From an uncultured Christensenella sp. (GTDB taxonomy: Bacteria; Bacillota_A; Clostridia; Christensenellales; Borkfalkiaceae), in contig CAJTTC010000016.1 in assembly GCA_910579295.1 (NCBI GenBank), positions 1 to 44,799 of the forward strand: 44,799 nucleotides of DNA, in the 5' to 3' direction. A model generated the notes under the pieces. The model made no database searches. It saw only the letters and a program-made list of their open reading frames with translations, and was not told the DNA's origin. This document shows, one piece after another, positions 31,601 through 40,509 of this stretch (positions are counted from its first letter, which is position 1; each line of letters starts with the position of its first letter). The translations under genes and the position numbers were made by a program.

Positions 31601-33688
31601 TTACTTCTTGTTCTTTTCTGCGTTAGCAAGCAAATCACCGAGGGAAGTTCCAACAGAGATAGCTCCGTCGCTCCAACTTGAAAGCTCGTCGTCATCAGAC
31701 CTTCTAGGAGCGCGGCCGTGTCTGCCTTCACCCTCGCCCTTATCCTCTCTGGGCTTTCTTTCGGGTTCTGCAAGGCAAGCCTTAATCGAAAGGTTCATTT
31801 TCTTATTTTCGGGATCGAACGCAACTATCTTAGCTTCCACCTCGTCGCCGACGTTGAGCACGGTTGCGGGAGTTTCAATTCTCTCATAGCTGATCTGCGA
31901 TACGTGAACCAAACCGTCGATACCTTTTTCAACTTCAACGAAAGCGCCGAAAGGAACAATTCTTACAACCTTACCCTTGATAACCTGCCCAACGGTATAT
32001 TTACCCGCCGCAAGATCCCAAGGCTGAGGCTGAAGCTGTTTGTAACCTATGGAAACCTTTTTGTTGGCTCTGTCAATCTTCAATATTTTGAAGTGATAGC
32101 TCTTGCCGATTTCAAGCACGTCGGTTACAGCCTTTGTGCCCGTCCAGGAAAGATCGGAGATGTGAGCAAGGCAATCGAAGCCGCCGACCGATACGAATGC
32201 GCCGAAGTTGGTCGCTCTTTCTACCTTACCCTCAACGATATCTCCCTCGGATATTGAATCGAAGAATTCAGCGTCTCTTGCTTCTATCTCCGCCGCCTTG
32301 GCGTCGCGCTCTTCCTGTATAATAACGCGCTGGGAAGCAATTATTTCCTTCTTCCTGTCTTTCTTGATTTCTATCATACGCAGTCTTAAAGTCTTTCCTA
32401 CGTACTTTGAAAGATCCTGTACAAAGCTGGGGCGTATTTCTTTTGCGGGTACGAATACCGAATAAGTACCGATTTGCCCCGTAAGTCCGCCCTTATTAAA
32501 TCCCGTGCACTCGATTTGGAATTCCTTGCCCGTCTCGATCTCGGCAATCTGCGCTTCCTCTACGGCACGTAACTTTATCATTTTCTGGGAAAGCTTTAAA
32601 GAGGGTTTAAGCTCTACAACCAACAAATCAATCGAGTCGCCTATCTTCGCAGCATATTCCTCCGCGCTGTACGCCTCGCAATCAAGCTCGTCCTTGCTCA
32701 AAGTTATTTCTTTCTTCGAGAAAGGCAAAAGGATCTGAAGTCCGTCATCGGTAGCCTGTGCTATAGTAGCCGTAACAATCTGACCTCTCTTGAACTTTGA
32801 TTCGCTGTCAATCTTAGCAACCACGTCTGCCATAGAATTAGTTGCGTTTACTTCTGTGCTTTTTTCTTCCATCTTTAAGAGAACCTCCCGGGTTTGCGCG
32901 TTCGGGGTTGACGCCCCTGATACAATACCTATATTATTAAAATTTTTTATTGTTTCAAAATCAAAATCGTCGGCGTTGGCAAGTCTTATAACTTTTCCGC
33001 AATTCTGCTTACAGATATCGTAAAGCTTGTTCGTATTACTGCTGTTCAAGCCGCCGATTACTATCATTGCGTCGCATTGTTTCGACAATTTAGCCGCTTC
33101 ACTTTGCCGACCTATAGTAGTATAACAAATTGTTTTAAAAACGGCAACTGATTTTTCACAGAGTTTTTTAATAATTTTTATTATTTTTTCAAATTTTTCT
33201 ACTGAAAACGTAGTTTGAGCCACCACGCACACGTTTTTATCGGTTATTTGTGAAAAATCGGCGTTTTCTCCGTTGACTACAAGTGCGGAATTACAGCACC
33301 ACCCCTGAAGTCCGATAACCTCGGGGTGAGTCGGCTCGCCGCAGATGACGATTTGTCTGCCGCTCCTGTATTCGCTGTTGACAATCGTCTGCGTATTGTG
33401 CACGAACTTGCACGTGCAATCAATGTACTTTATATTTCGACCGTAACAAATTTCATAGTAGTCGGCGGGAACACCGTGCGAACGGAATATGACGGTCGCG
33501 CCGTCGGGCACTTCGTCAAGCGATTTTACAACTTTAATCCCGCGCTCCTTGATTGCGCGCATTACGTCGGCGTTGTGTATTATCTCGCCTAAAATATATA
33601 CGTTTTCGGGCTCGATTTGCATAGCGGTATCCACCGCCGTTCTTACCCCGCGGCAAAAGCCGCTGCTCTTAGCAACATAAACGTTCAT
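31601..33688 (-). CDS. ispH: IspH (HMBPP reductase) fused to ribosomal S1-type domains
   Basis: Residues 1-280 are 4-hydroxy-3-methylbut-2-enyl diphosphate reductase, the final MEP-pathway enzyme. The three Fe-S cysteines are C12, C93 and C188, with H121 in GEPTHPEV. Residues about 295-640 carry four S1 RNA-binding domains, the last two closest to consensus (GDIVEGKVERATNFGAFVSV, then GQVIKGKVVRIVPFGAFVEV). The tail is charged and rich in Arg and Glu. This IspH-S1 arrangement is known from many Clostridia, where it may supply the S1-like function. It shares TAATG with plsC. Confidence 0.95.
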   Translation of the reverse strand: MNVYVAKSSGFCRGVRTAVDTAMQIEPENVYILGEIIHNADVMRAIKERGIKVVKSLDEVPDGATVIFRSHGVPADYYEICYGRNIKYIDCTCKFVHNTQTIVNSEYRSGRQIVICGEPTHPEVIGLQGWCCNSALVVNGENADFSQITDKNVCVVAQTTFSVEKFEKIIKIIKKLCEKSVAVFKTICYTTIGRQSEAAKLSKQCDAMIVIGGLNSSNTNKLYDICKQNCGKVIRLANADDFDFETIKNFNNIGIVSGASTPNAQTREVLLKMEEKSTEVNATNSMADVVAKIDSESKFKRGQIVTATIAQATDDGLQILLPFSKKEITLSKDELDCEAYSAEEYAAKIGDSIDLLVVELKPSLKLSQKMIKLRAVEEAQIAEIETGKEFQIECTGFNKGGLTGQIGTYSVFVPAKEIRPSFVQDLSKYVGKTLRLRMIEIKKDRKKEIIASQRVIIQEERDAKAAEIEARDAEFFDSISEGDIVEGKVERATNFGAFVSVGGFDCLAHISDLSWTGTKAVTDVLEIGKSYHFKILKIDRANKKVSIGYKQLQPQPWDLAAGKYTVGQVIKGKVVRIVPFGAFVEVEKGIDGLVHVSQISYERIETPATVLNVGDEVEAKIVAFDPENKKMNLSIKACLAEPERKPREDKGEGEGRHGRAPRRSDDDELSSWSDGAISVGTSLGDLLANAEKNKK

Positions 33689-34359
33689 TACATTTTGTTA
33701 TTATTGATTTTTATCTTATGTCTGTCGAGGAACGCAAGGCGCATATTCCACATAGCTTCGCGCAGAATTTCGTCGCATTCGTCAAGTTGCTGTTTGGAAA
33801 CCTTTTTACCGTAGTACTGTCTGAATTCGATCGGATCGCCGTAAATTACGTGAGTACGCTTAAAAAGCTTGGTTTTCGTGACTTTGACAACGGGAATAAT
33901 GGGCGTCTGCGTCTTTATAGAGAGAGCCGCCGCGCCGCCGCGAAAGGGCATAAATTCTTTATAGGAATGATTTCGCGTACCCTCGGGAAAGATATTGATT
34001 GCTCCGCCTGCCTTTAAAATACGCATAGAATCTTTGATTGCCTGCACGTCCGAGCCGTCGCGCTTAACGGGAATGCACTCCACTGCCGTAACGAATTTAG
34101 CCATGAGCCCTCCGTTGTCCCAAAGTTCCTGCTTTGCAATAAAATGAATGGGGCGATCGGTTACCATACAGGAATACACTACGTCCATATAACTGTAATG
34201 ATTGCCCACAATTATAACGGCTCCGTCGTTGTACTTTTTCAGATTTCCGTGTCTTGTGTAGGGACACAGTACTCTGAAAATATGTTTTTCCCAAAAATGA
34301 AGCGCTTTAAATCTCTTTTCAAGCTTTGTCGGTTTGCGTTTTTTTTCTTTTTTACTCAT
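33688..34359 (-). CDS. plsC: 1-acyl-sn-glycerol-3-phosphate acyltransferase (PlsC family)
   Basis: The enzyme makes phosphatidic acid by acylating lysophosphatidate at the membrane. The catalytic HX4D is in GNHYSYMDVV (about 51-60) and the acceptor-binding FPEGTRN is at about 122-128, followed by AALSIKTQTPIIPV. The N-terminus is very basic (KKEKKRKPTKLEK). At 223 residues the length is normal. It lies between cmk and ispH, a conserved clostridial triplet. Confidence 0.93.
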   Translation of the reverse strand: MSKKEKKRKPTKLEKRFKALHFWEKHIFRVLCPYTRHGNLKKYNDGAVIIVGNHYSYMDVVYSCMVTDRPIHFIAKQELWDNGGLMAKFVTAVECIPVKRDGSDVQAIKDSMRILKAGGAINIFPEGTRNHSYKEFMPFRGGAAALSIKTQTPIIPVVKVTKTKLFKRTHVIYGDPIEFRQYYGKKVSKQQLDECDEILREAMWNMRLAFLDRHKIKINNNKM

Positions 34360-34374
34360 ATCCTTTACTCTTTC

Positions 34375-34449
34375 TTATTTTATTGTAACGGGCATTTTTT
34401 CGTAAATTCCGTTCCTTACGCCGACGGCTAAGCCGTACAATTCAGCCAT
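34375..34449 (-). CDS. Possible 24-codon small ORF between cmk and plsC
   Basis: AAAGGA lies 9-11 bp before an ATG that opens 24 codons (MAELYGLAVGVRN ... PVTIK) within the 94-bp cmk-plsC gap. The ribosome site and lack of other content make translation possible. There is no supporting homology that I recognise. Confidence 0.3.
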   Translation of the reverse strand: MAELYGLAVGVRNGIYEKMPVTIK

Positions 34450-34453
34450 TTTG

Positions 34454-35461
34454 TCAAATCCTTTCCTGCACCTTACCTATAATCGCTTCCACAACTTCGG
34501 TTATAGACATATCCGACGTATCAATCTCAATAGCGTCGTCCGCCTTTTTGAGAGCGCCAACCGCCTTGTTTTTGTCCTGAAAATCTCTTTCGTTAATATC
34601 CTGCAATACCTGTTCGTACGTCTGCTTGCCGCCTTTAGCTCTGTCCTCGTCAAACCGCCTATTTGCACGCACTTCGGGAGAAGCTGTAAGATAGAATTTG
34701 AAACGGCATTTGGGCAGAACGTTTGTGCCTATATCCCTGCCGTCGAGAATACAAGAGGTTTTTTCGGCGATTTCCCGTTGCAACGCAACCATTTTTGTGC
34801 GCACAAAGCTATACGACGATACGTAAGAAGCCAGAAGCGATACTTGCGGGGTACGTATAAGCTCGGAAACGTCCTCTCCGTCAAGCAACGTGATTTGCTT
34901 CCCGTCCCTGTACTCAACCTTAAGGTTGAGCCTGTTTATAATATGTTTAACGACGTCCTTGTCGCCATAATCTCTGTTGTCCTTTACGCACTTGTAGGCT
35001 ATCGCTCTGTACATTGCTCCCGTATCCAGATAAAGTATGCCGAGCCTTTGGGCTATCTCCTTGCAAACGGTGCTCTTCCCGCTGCCGGCAGGACCGTCGA
35101 CGGCTATATTTAATATAGAAGTAATATCCTTACGAAGATTTTTTGCGCCGTTCAGGTAGACGTGCTCAGCCGCATCGTCGCCGTCGGCAAGTATCATAAC
35201 GCGAATACACATTTTGAGTGCGCCGTCAATTTCAGGCTCGAGCGAGGAATACAGCGCGCATGCGGTAAAACCCGCCTCTCGCGCCGCCTTTGCGGGATAA
35301 TAAGATTTTATATCCTCCGTGCTGGAAAACATAATGCAGATTATCTGACCGGTTTTAAGCTTGTTTTTCTCTACTATGCCGTTCAGCAGTTCCTTAACGC
35401 TTACCCTTATTTGATCGGGTGTATCCGACAAAATTGTAGTTGCTCCTCTGATTGCTCTCAT
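34454..35461 (-). CDS. cmk: AroH-type chorismate mutase fused to cytidylate kinase
   Basis: Residues 1-112 match the monofunctional AroH fold, keeping the active-site residues R5 (in RAIRGATT), E77, R87 (in CIRVM) and Y102 (in HVYL), equivalent to Bacillus AroH R7, E78, R90 and Y108. Residues 116-335 are CMP/dCMP kinase with P-loop GPAGSGKS (123-130), LDTGAMYRAIA, and DGRDIGTNVLP. No stop or standard start separates the two parts, though an AAGGA remains at the junction (about 35127-35131). The fusion would couple prephenate synthesis and CMP phosphorylation in one polypeptide. Confidence 0.93.
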   Translation of the reverse strand: MRAIRGATTILSDTPDQIRVSVKELLNGIVEKNKLKTGQIICIMFSSTEDIKSYYPAKAAREAGFTACALYSSLEPEIDGALKMCIRVMILADGDDAAEHVYLNGAKNLRKDITSILNIAVDGPAGSGKSTVCKEIAQRLGILYLDTGAMYRAIAYKCVKDNRDYGDKDVVKHIINRLNLKVEYRDGKQITLLDGEDVSELIRTPQVSLLASYVSSYSFVRTKMVALQREIAEKTSCILDGRDIGTNVLPKCRFKFYLTASPEVRANRRFDEDRAKGGKQTYEQVLQDINERDFQDKNKAVGALKKADDAIEIDTSDMSITEVVEAIIGKVQERI

Positions 35462-36690
35462 AAATCCTCCGAAATTATTGAATTTCCCGCCGCAAAGCCC
35501 GTTGCAAAGGCTATTTGCAGATTAAAACCGCCCGTGAAAGCGTCAACGTCGAGTACTTCACCGCAAAAATACAGCCCCTTTATTAGCTTACTCTCCATGG
35601 TTTTGGGATTAATCTGTTTAACGTCCACGCCGCCGCTTGTAATAATCGCCTCTTCGAACGGGCGCAACGACGAAACGTTCATATCGAAATTCTTTAATAC
35701 CTTTATCAATGCAATCCGTTCGCCTTTAGAAACGCTATTGCACTTTTTATTGCCGTCTAAACCGCATCTCTTAGCTACCTCGCCTATAATCGACGCGGGC
35801 AACAGACCTTTAAGTATTGAAAAAAGACTTTTATTGGGCGCATCCGCAAAATCACGCAAAATGCGTTCGTTAAGTTGCTCCTCAGAAAGCGCGGGCTTTA
35901 AATCAACCGATAGCTTAATTTTATTCAGGTCAAGTCTGTTGATAAGACTTGAAGCAGTTAAAATAAGCGGACCTGAAACGCCGAAATGAGTAAAAAGCAT
36001 TTCACCCATTGCGCCGTATATTTTTTTACCGTCGTAATAAACCGTCAAGCAAACGTTTTTAAGCGTCAGCCCCTGCAATTCCAAATAAAATTTGCCTTTC
36101 AAATTCAATCCGCAAAGCGCAGGCTTAACCTCTTTTATATAATGACCGCAACGCTCGGCAAATTTCAAACCATCGCCCGTAGAGCCCGTTGCCGGATAGC
36201 TGACGCCTCCCGTACAGACAATAACCTTATCAAAAGATAACTTGTTGTTATTGACGATTATGCCAGACACAGTACTATTCAAAACCGCTATATTGTCAAC
36301 TGTTTTGTTAAAATTAAACTTAACGCCAACACTAAGGCACGCTTTTTCCAAATATTTTGTAACGTCGCTTGCCTTGTCGCTCATAGGAAAAACCCTGTTC
36401 CCACGCTCGACTTTTAAACTCAATCCGCGGCTTTCAAAAAATCCCATAGTCTTATCGGGCGGAAACGAATATATTGCCCCCGTCAGAAATTTGGGATTTG
36501 AAACTACGTTAAGTAAAAAATCCTGCGGAGAAACGGCGTTCGTAAGATTGCATCGCCCCTTACCCGTTATATAAATTTTTTTGCCGCACTTCTCGTTCTT
36601 CTCAAAGACTGTAACGTCGTTACCGTTTTTCGCTGCGGCATAAGCCGCCATTAAGCCCGAAGCGCCCGCGCCGATAATTGCAACCTTCAT
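35458..36690 (-). CDS. BaiN/HI0933-type FAD-dependent flavoprotein
   Basis: The N-terminal dinucleotide motif GAGASGLMAAYAAAKNG (about 7-23) is followed by EKNEKCGKKIYITGKGRCNLTN, and the C-terminus has the second FAD loop LYFCGEVLDVDAFTGGFNLQIAFATG. This is the family of NAD(P)/FAD-dependent oxidoreductases containing BaiN and YhiN. The substrate is not predictable, and the name BaiN should not be read as bile-acid activity. The stop overlaps the cmk start by 4 bp. Confidence 0.88.
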   Translation of the reverse strand: MKVAIIGAGASGLMAAYAAAKNGNDVTVFEKNEKCGKKIYITGKGRCNLTNAVSPQDFLLNVVSNPKFLTGAIYSFPPDKTMGFFESRGLSLKVERGNRVFPMSDKASDVTKYLEKACLSVGVKFNFNKTVDNIAVLNSTVSGIIVNNNKLSFDKVIVCTGGVSYPATGSTGDGLKFAERCGHYIKEVKPALCGLNLKGKFYLELQGLTLKNVCLTVYYDGKKIYGAMGEMLFTHFGVSGPLILTASSLINRLDLNKIKLSVDLKPALSEEQLNERILRDFADAPNKSLFSILKGLLPASIIGEVAKRCGLDGNKKCNSVSKGERIALIKVLKNFDMNVSSLRPFEEAIITSGGVDVKQINPKTMESKLIKGLYFCGEVLDVDAFTGGFNLQIAFATGFAAGNSIISEDL

Positions 36691-36703
36691 TTTTATATTA
36701 AAT

Positions 36704-36737
36704 TACGACGGAAACACGTATTTTTGTTTCCGCCGTA
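36704..36737 (-). terminator. Hairpin after the decarboxylase operon
   Basis: A 13-bp stem with one mismatch, TACGACGGAAACA / TGTTTCCGCCGTA, lies between the oadA-like stop and the flavoprotein start. The following T tract is weak (TTTAATATAAAA). Confidence 0.6.
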
Positions 36738-36746
36738 GAATTTCCG

Positions 36747-38174
36747 TTAAACGGGGTAGACTCCGTTGGGATTTTTAGCCATGTCGGTATCGACCTGGCT
36801 CGACTGCGCCTTACGCCATTTAAAGAAGTTTGTCGCAACCTCAGGGAACAGCGCATACGAAAGCACGTCTTCTTCCTTTTCGTAAAAGCCTTCGCTCTTT
36901 ACCTTTTCCGTCAAAACCTGCATTTCGTCGGATATCAAATCCGCAGGTCTACACGTTATTACTTCCTCGCCGTTCTTGGTGCACTGACTTAACAGATTTT
37001 TATTGACCTCGCCCGGAACTTTACCGTACTTACCTAAAAGCAAATCCTTATATTGCGCGGTAATCGTCTTGTACTTGCCCATAAGTACGTTCCATACGGC
37101 TTGCGTGCCGACAATCTGACTTGACGGAGTTACAAGCGGAGGATATCCGCAATCCTTACGCACGAGAGGAACTTCCGCAAGGCACTCCATAAGCTTATCT
37201 TCCTGCCCTGCCTGCTTCAACTGATTCATAAGGTTGGAAAGCATACCACCGGGAACCTGATAGATTAAAGTATTAATATCGACTTTTCTGACCTTGGGAT
37301 TGAGGAAGCCGTCCTTCTCCAATCTTGCCGCAACGCCGTTGAAATGCTTGACTATGGGCAACAGCTTTTCAATTTCAATACCCGTATCGTACTCCGTTCC
37401 CTTTAAAGTCGCAACCAAAGGCTCGGTCGCGGGGTTTGAAGTGCCGTTACCCAAGGGCGACAGGGCGCAGTCAACGATATCAACGCCCGCTTGAATTGCC
37501 ATTAAATTAATCATATCGCCCGTACCCGACGTATTGTGGGTATGAAGATGCACCTTGGTTTCGGGGCGGAGCTCTGCCTTTATCTTGGATATCAAGTCAT
37601 ATGCGGTATACGGCAACAACAGGTTAGCCATATCCTTTATGCAGATGTTATCCGCGCCCGTATCCTCGAGCTGCTTTGCGAGCTGAACAAAATATTCGGT
37701 TGTATGCACGGGGCTTGTCGTATAGACTACGGTCGCCTCGCACACGCACTTTCCGCCAGCTCCGTACTTCTTAATCGCCCTCATTGAAGCTTCGAGATTC
37801 CTCGGGTCGTTGAGCGCGTCGAACACTCTGATTACGCCAATACCGTTCTCGATTGACTTTTCAACGAATTTCTCAACGACGTCGTCTGCGTAATGCCTGT
37901 AACCTAACAGGTTCTGAGCGCGTAAAAGCATTTGTATGGGGGTCTTTTTAAGGTATTTTTTAAGATTTCTCAATCTGTCCCAAGGGTCTTCGTTTAAAAA
38001 TCTGAGGCAGGAATCAAACGTAGCTCCTCCCCAAGCTTCCAACGAATAATATCCGATATCGTCGAGAAGGGGCAATACGGGCTCCATCTCTTCAAATTTC
38101 ATTCTGGTAGCCGCCTGTGATTGGTGAGCGTCTCTTAATATAGTATCGGTAATAAGAACCTTTTTCTTTTCCAT
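36747..38174 (-). CDS. oadA: Oxaloacetate decarboxylase alpha / pyruvate carboxylase subunit B-type carboxyltransferase
   Basis: This carboxyltransferase moves carboxyl between biotin and pyruvate/oxaloacetate. The DTILRDAHQSQAATRM start (about 9-24), the catalytic Lys in NICIKDMANLL and the metal-binding HLHTHNTSGTG are all present. The biotin domain is not attached; it is encoded separately at 39727-40080. It is the last gene of the five-gene cluster. Direction of the reaction cannot be told from sequence. Confidence 0.93.
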   Translation of the reverse strand: MEKKKVLITDTILRDAHQSQAATRMKFEEMEPVLPLLDDIGYYSLEAWGGATFDSCLRFLNEDPWDRLRNLKKYLKKTPIQMLLRAQNLLGYRHYADDVVEKFVEKSIENGIGVIRVFDALNDPRNLEASMRAIKKYGAGGKCVCEATVVYTTSPVHTTEYFVQLAKQLEDTGADNICIKDMANLLLPYTAYDLISKIKAELRPETKVHLHTHNTSGTGDMINLMAIQAGVDIVDCALSPLGNGTSNPATEPLVATLKGTEYDTGIEIEKLLPIVKHFNGVAARLEKDGFLNPKVRKVDINTLIYQVPGGMLSNLMNQLKQAGQEDKLMECLAEVPLVRKDCGYPPLVTPSSQIVGTQAVWNVLMGKYKTITAQYKDLLLGKYGKVPGEVNKNLLSQCTKNGEEVITCRPADLISDEMQVLTEKVKSEGFYEKEEDVLSYALFPEVATNFFKWRKAQSSQVDTDMAKNPNGVYPV

Positions 38175-38188
38175 ATATTTATCTCCGA

Positions 38189-39715
38189 TTATACGATTAT
38201 TGATGCAACAGCCGCCGCTGTTCCGTTGATGTTACCGCCGAAGCAAGCAAGCAAAATGCCCGCGGCGATAGCCGAACCAATTACGCCCGCAACGTTAGGT
38301 CCCATAGCGTGCATAAGCAAATGGTTTTGAGGGTCGTATTCTCGCCCGACGTCCTCCGAAATTCTCGCCGCCATAGGCACAGCCGACACGCCCGCCGAAC
38401 CGATTAGCGGGTTAATCTTGCCCTTAGTAACCTTGCACATTATCTTAGCGACAAGCAAGCCGCCTATCGTGCCGCATATGAATGCGAACAGTCCGAGGAG
38501 AATGATATAGAGCGTCTGAACCTGTAAGAACAATTCCCCCTTAGCCTTACAGCCGACCGCAACGCCGAGGAATATTGTAATGGTATTCATAAGTCCGTTC
38601 TGCGCCTGCGACGAAAGTCTTTCGACAACGCCCGACTCCTTGAACAGATTGCCGAGCATCAGCATACCCAAAAGCGGTACGGACGACGGCAAGATTATGC
38701 CGACGACAAGCGTAACTATTATGGGGAACAGCACCTTCTCGATTTTGCTTACCTGACGGAGCTGCTTCATTTTTATCGTGCGCTCTTTGGGTGTGGTGAG
38801 CAAGCGCATAATGGGCTTCTGTATTATAGGTATAAGCGCCATATACGAGTAAGCCGCAATGGCTATCATAGGTATAAAGTCGCTCGCCAACTTAGAAGTT
38901 ACCATTATAGCCGTAGGACCGTCCGCGCCGCCTATAATAGCTATCGAAGCTGCTTCCGCAACAGAAAATCCAAGGAGTACGGCAAGGAAGAACGCTATGA
39001 ATATGCCCAACTGAGCGCCCGCGCCTATAAGCATACTCTTGGGGTTGGCAATCAGCGGTCCGAAGTCCGTCATACAGCCTATTCCGAGGAAAATCAGCGG
39101 GGGATAAATTACTTTGTCAACGCCGAAATACAGATACCACAGCAAGCCCCTGTCCACTACTGCGTCGTAGCTTTCGTTTAAGATAAAGGAATAATCGAAC
39201 ACATTGTTAAATACGGTCGTCCCGTTAACTACGCTGCATTGGAAATATCCCTGCAAACTGTACACGTTAGCAAACTCACCGTATCCCATAGTGTGCGTAA
39301 TGCCGTTTACGAGGTCGCTGTAGCTTGCATAATAGGTAATTTCGTTTCCCGAAATATAACCCGATCTGACGTAGATAAAGTAATCCGAAAGATTTTCCGC
39401 ATTGAGATTTTTGGGGTCGATATACGCGGCGATATTCTCCACGTTGCCCGCAACGCCCAAAGCAACGGATTTATCTACGGGGTGATTGCCCCACAGCGCG
39501 GGTTCAGCGCCGGGAAGATTTATTAAAAACATACCGAATGCAATCGGTAGCAACAGCATAGGCTCGAATTTCTTAACTATTGCAAGGTACATAAGAATGA
39601 ACGAAATCAGCAGCATAACGTAGTTCTGCCAACTGCCGTTCATAAAGCCCATATCCCTGAAAAGGTTAATGAAAATATTGCCCATACCGTTACTTGCAAG
39701 TAACGAATTAAGCAT
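38189..39715 (-). CDS. oadB: Sodium-pumping decarboxylase beta subunit (OadB/MmdB/GcdB)
   Basis: This membrane subunit decarboxylates carboxybiotin and exports Na+. The body matches the family: YPPLIFLGIGCMTDFGPLIANP (about 204-225) and AIIGGADGPTAIMV (about 259-272) with the essential Asp at about 265. A stretch of roughly 115 residues (about 72-188), rich in Tyr, Asn and Ser, is inserted after the first helices where known proteins have a short loop. It makes the protein 508 rather than about 380-430 residues. The insert is likely extracytoplasmic. Confidence 0.92.
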   Translation of the reverse strand: MLNSLLASNGMGNIFINLFRDMGFMNGSWQNYVMLLISFILMYLAIVKKFEPMLLLPIAFGMFLINLPGAEPALWGNHPVDKSVALGVAGNVENIAAYIDPKNLNAENLSDYFIYVRSGYISGNEITYYASYSDLVNGITHTMGYGEFANVYSLQGYFQCSVVNGTTVFNNVFDYSFILNESYDAVVDRGLLWYLYFGVDKVIYPPLIFLGIGCMTDFGPLIANPKSMLIGAGAQLGIFIAFFLAVLLGFSVAEAASIAIIGGADGPTAIMVTSKLASDFIPMIAIAAYSYMALIPIIQKPIMRLLTTPKERTIKMKQLRQVSKIEKVLFPIIVTLVVGIILPSSVPLLGMLMLGNLFKESGVVERLSSQAQNGLMNTITIFLGVAVGCKAKGELFLQVQTLYIILLGLFAFICGTIGGLLVAKIMCKVTKGKINPLIGSAGVSAVPMAARISEDVGREYDPQNHLLMHAMGPNVAGVIGSAIAAGILLACFGGNINGTAAAVASIIV

Positions 39716-39726
39716 TTTTCCTCCGA

Positions 39727-40080
39727 TTAGCCTATAACTGCGAGAACGGCGTTAGTTTCGACGTTTGCTCCCTTTACAACCGATACAGTGACCTTACCGT
39801 CGCAAGGAGCAGTAATATCGTTATCCATCTTCATAGCTTCAAGCACTATAATCGGCTGATCCTTTTTAACCGTATCGCCGTTGTTAACCATAATTTTCTT
39901 TATTAGTCCGGGGAAGGGTGAAAGCACCTTTTCGCCATTGGCAGCCGCCGCTTGGGGTACGGGAACCGCCGTCTTTTCAATCTTTGTTACTACGGGAGAT
40001 GCAACACTCTCGCTCTCTCCGACCTCTTCAACGCCTACCGAATAGCTCTTGCCGTCAATTGTAACTACGAAATTACGCAT
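39727..40080 (-). CDS. Biotin carrier protein of the decarboxylase (MmdC/GcdC type)
   Basis: 117 residues: an N-terminal strand region, an Ala/Pro-rich flexible linker (VPVPQAAAANG, about 39-49) and a biotinyl domain with the biotinylated K84 in EAMKMDND. It carries carboxyl groups between the carboxyltransferases and the beta subunit. The gene lies between the gamma and beta subunit genes, as in methylmalonyl-CoA decarboxylase operons. Confidence 0.93.
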   Translation of the reverse strand: MRNFVVTIDGKSYSVGVEEVGESESVASPVVTKIEKTAVPVPQAAAANGEKVLSPFPGLIKKIMVNNGDTVKKDQPIIVLEAMKMDNDITAPCDGKVTVSVVKGANVETNAVLAVIG

Positions 40081-40093
40081 ATATATTTACTCC

Positions 40094-40501
40094 TTATAAT
40101 CTCTTTATTCTCTTTACCGTAAATTGGCACTTTTCTTCTTTGTCCTGATAGTAAGCCATAATTGCCGCAACTATCGCCGCCTTAACCTCGTCGGGGATAT
40201 CGTCGTCGCCCGCAGCAACCTGCGCCGTTTCCTCCGCCACGCTTTCGCTCTTTTTGGTCTTGGATTTCTTTTCACGCTTTTTTGTCAGAAATTCGAGGTT
40301 ATTCGTCTTGCGCATAATCAAGCCGACAAGCCAGATTATACATATTATTATAATAATCCCCACAAAAACGACAAGCAAGCCGATCAAAGCGTAAAGCGCC
40401 GCTTCACCCAAATTATCGAAATAATAATTTTCGGGTAAGCGCGTCTGCCCCGCCCAACTCGAGCCGTCGCCCTTAACAATAGCCAATAAATTGTTTAGCA
40501 T
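40094..40501 (-). CDS. OadG-like gamma/delta subunit
   Basis: A single membrane helix (about residues 33-62, ALIGLLVVFVGIIIIICIIW), a highly charged Lys/Glu linker and a C-terminal AAIVAAIMAYYQ segment are hallmarks of the gamma (OadG) or delta (MmdD) assembly subunit, which ties the carboxyltransferase to the membrane part. At 135 residues it is of normal length. It is co-transcribed with the flanking carboxyltransferase and biotin carrier genes. Confidence 0.85.
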   Translation of the reverse strand: MLNNLLAIVKGDGSSWAGQTRLPENYYFDNLGEAALYALIGLLVVFVGIIIIICIIWLVGLIMRKTNNLEFLTKKREKKSKTKKSESVAEETAQVAAGDDDIPDEVKAAIVAAIMAYYQDKEEKCQFTVKRIKRL

Positions 40502-40509
40502 TTTTTACC

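Noticed and set aside
31601..33688. Frame fusion error between ispH and an S1 gene
   Set aside because: IspH-S1 is a known clostridial arrangement and the frame is intact throughout, so it is annotated as a real fusion and not listed as a novelty.
34451..35113. 220-codon rightward frame opposite the aroH-cmk gene
   Set aside because: Antisense to complete CMK motifs; no initiation signals.
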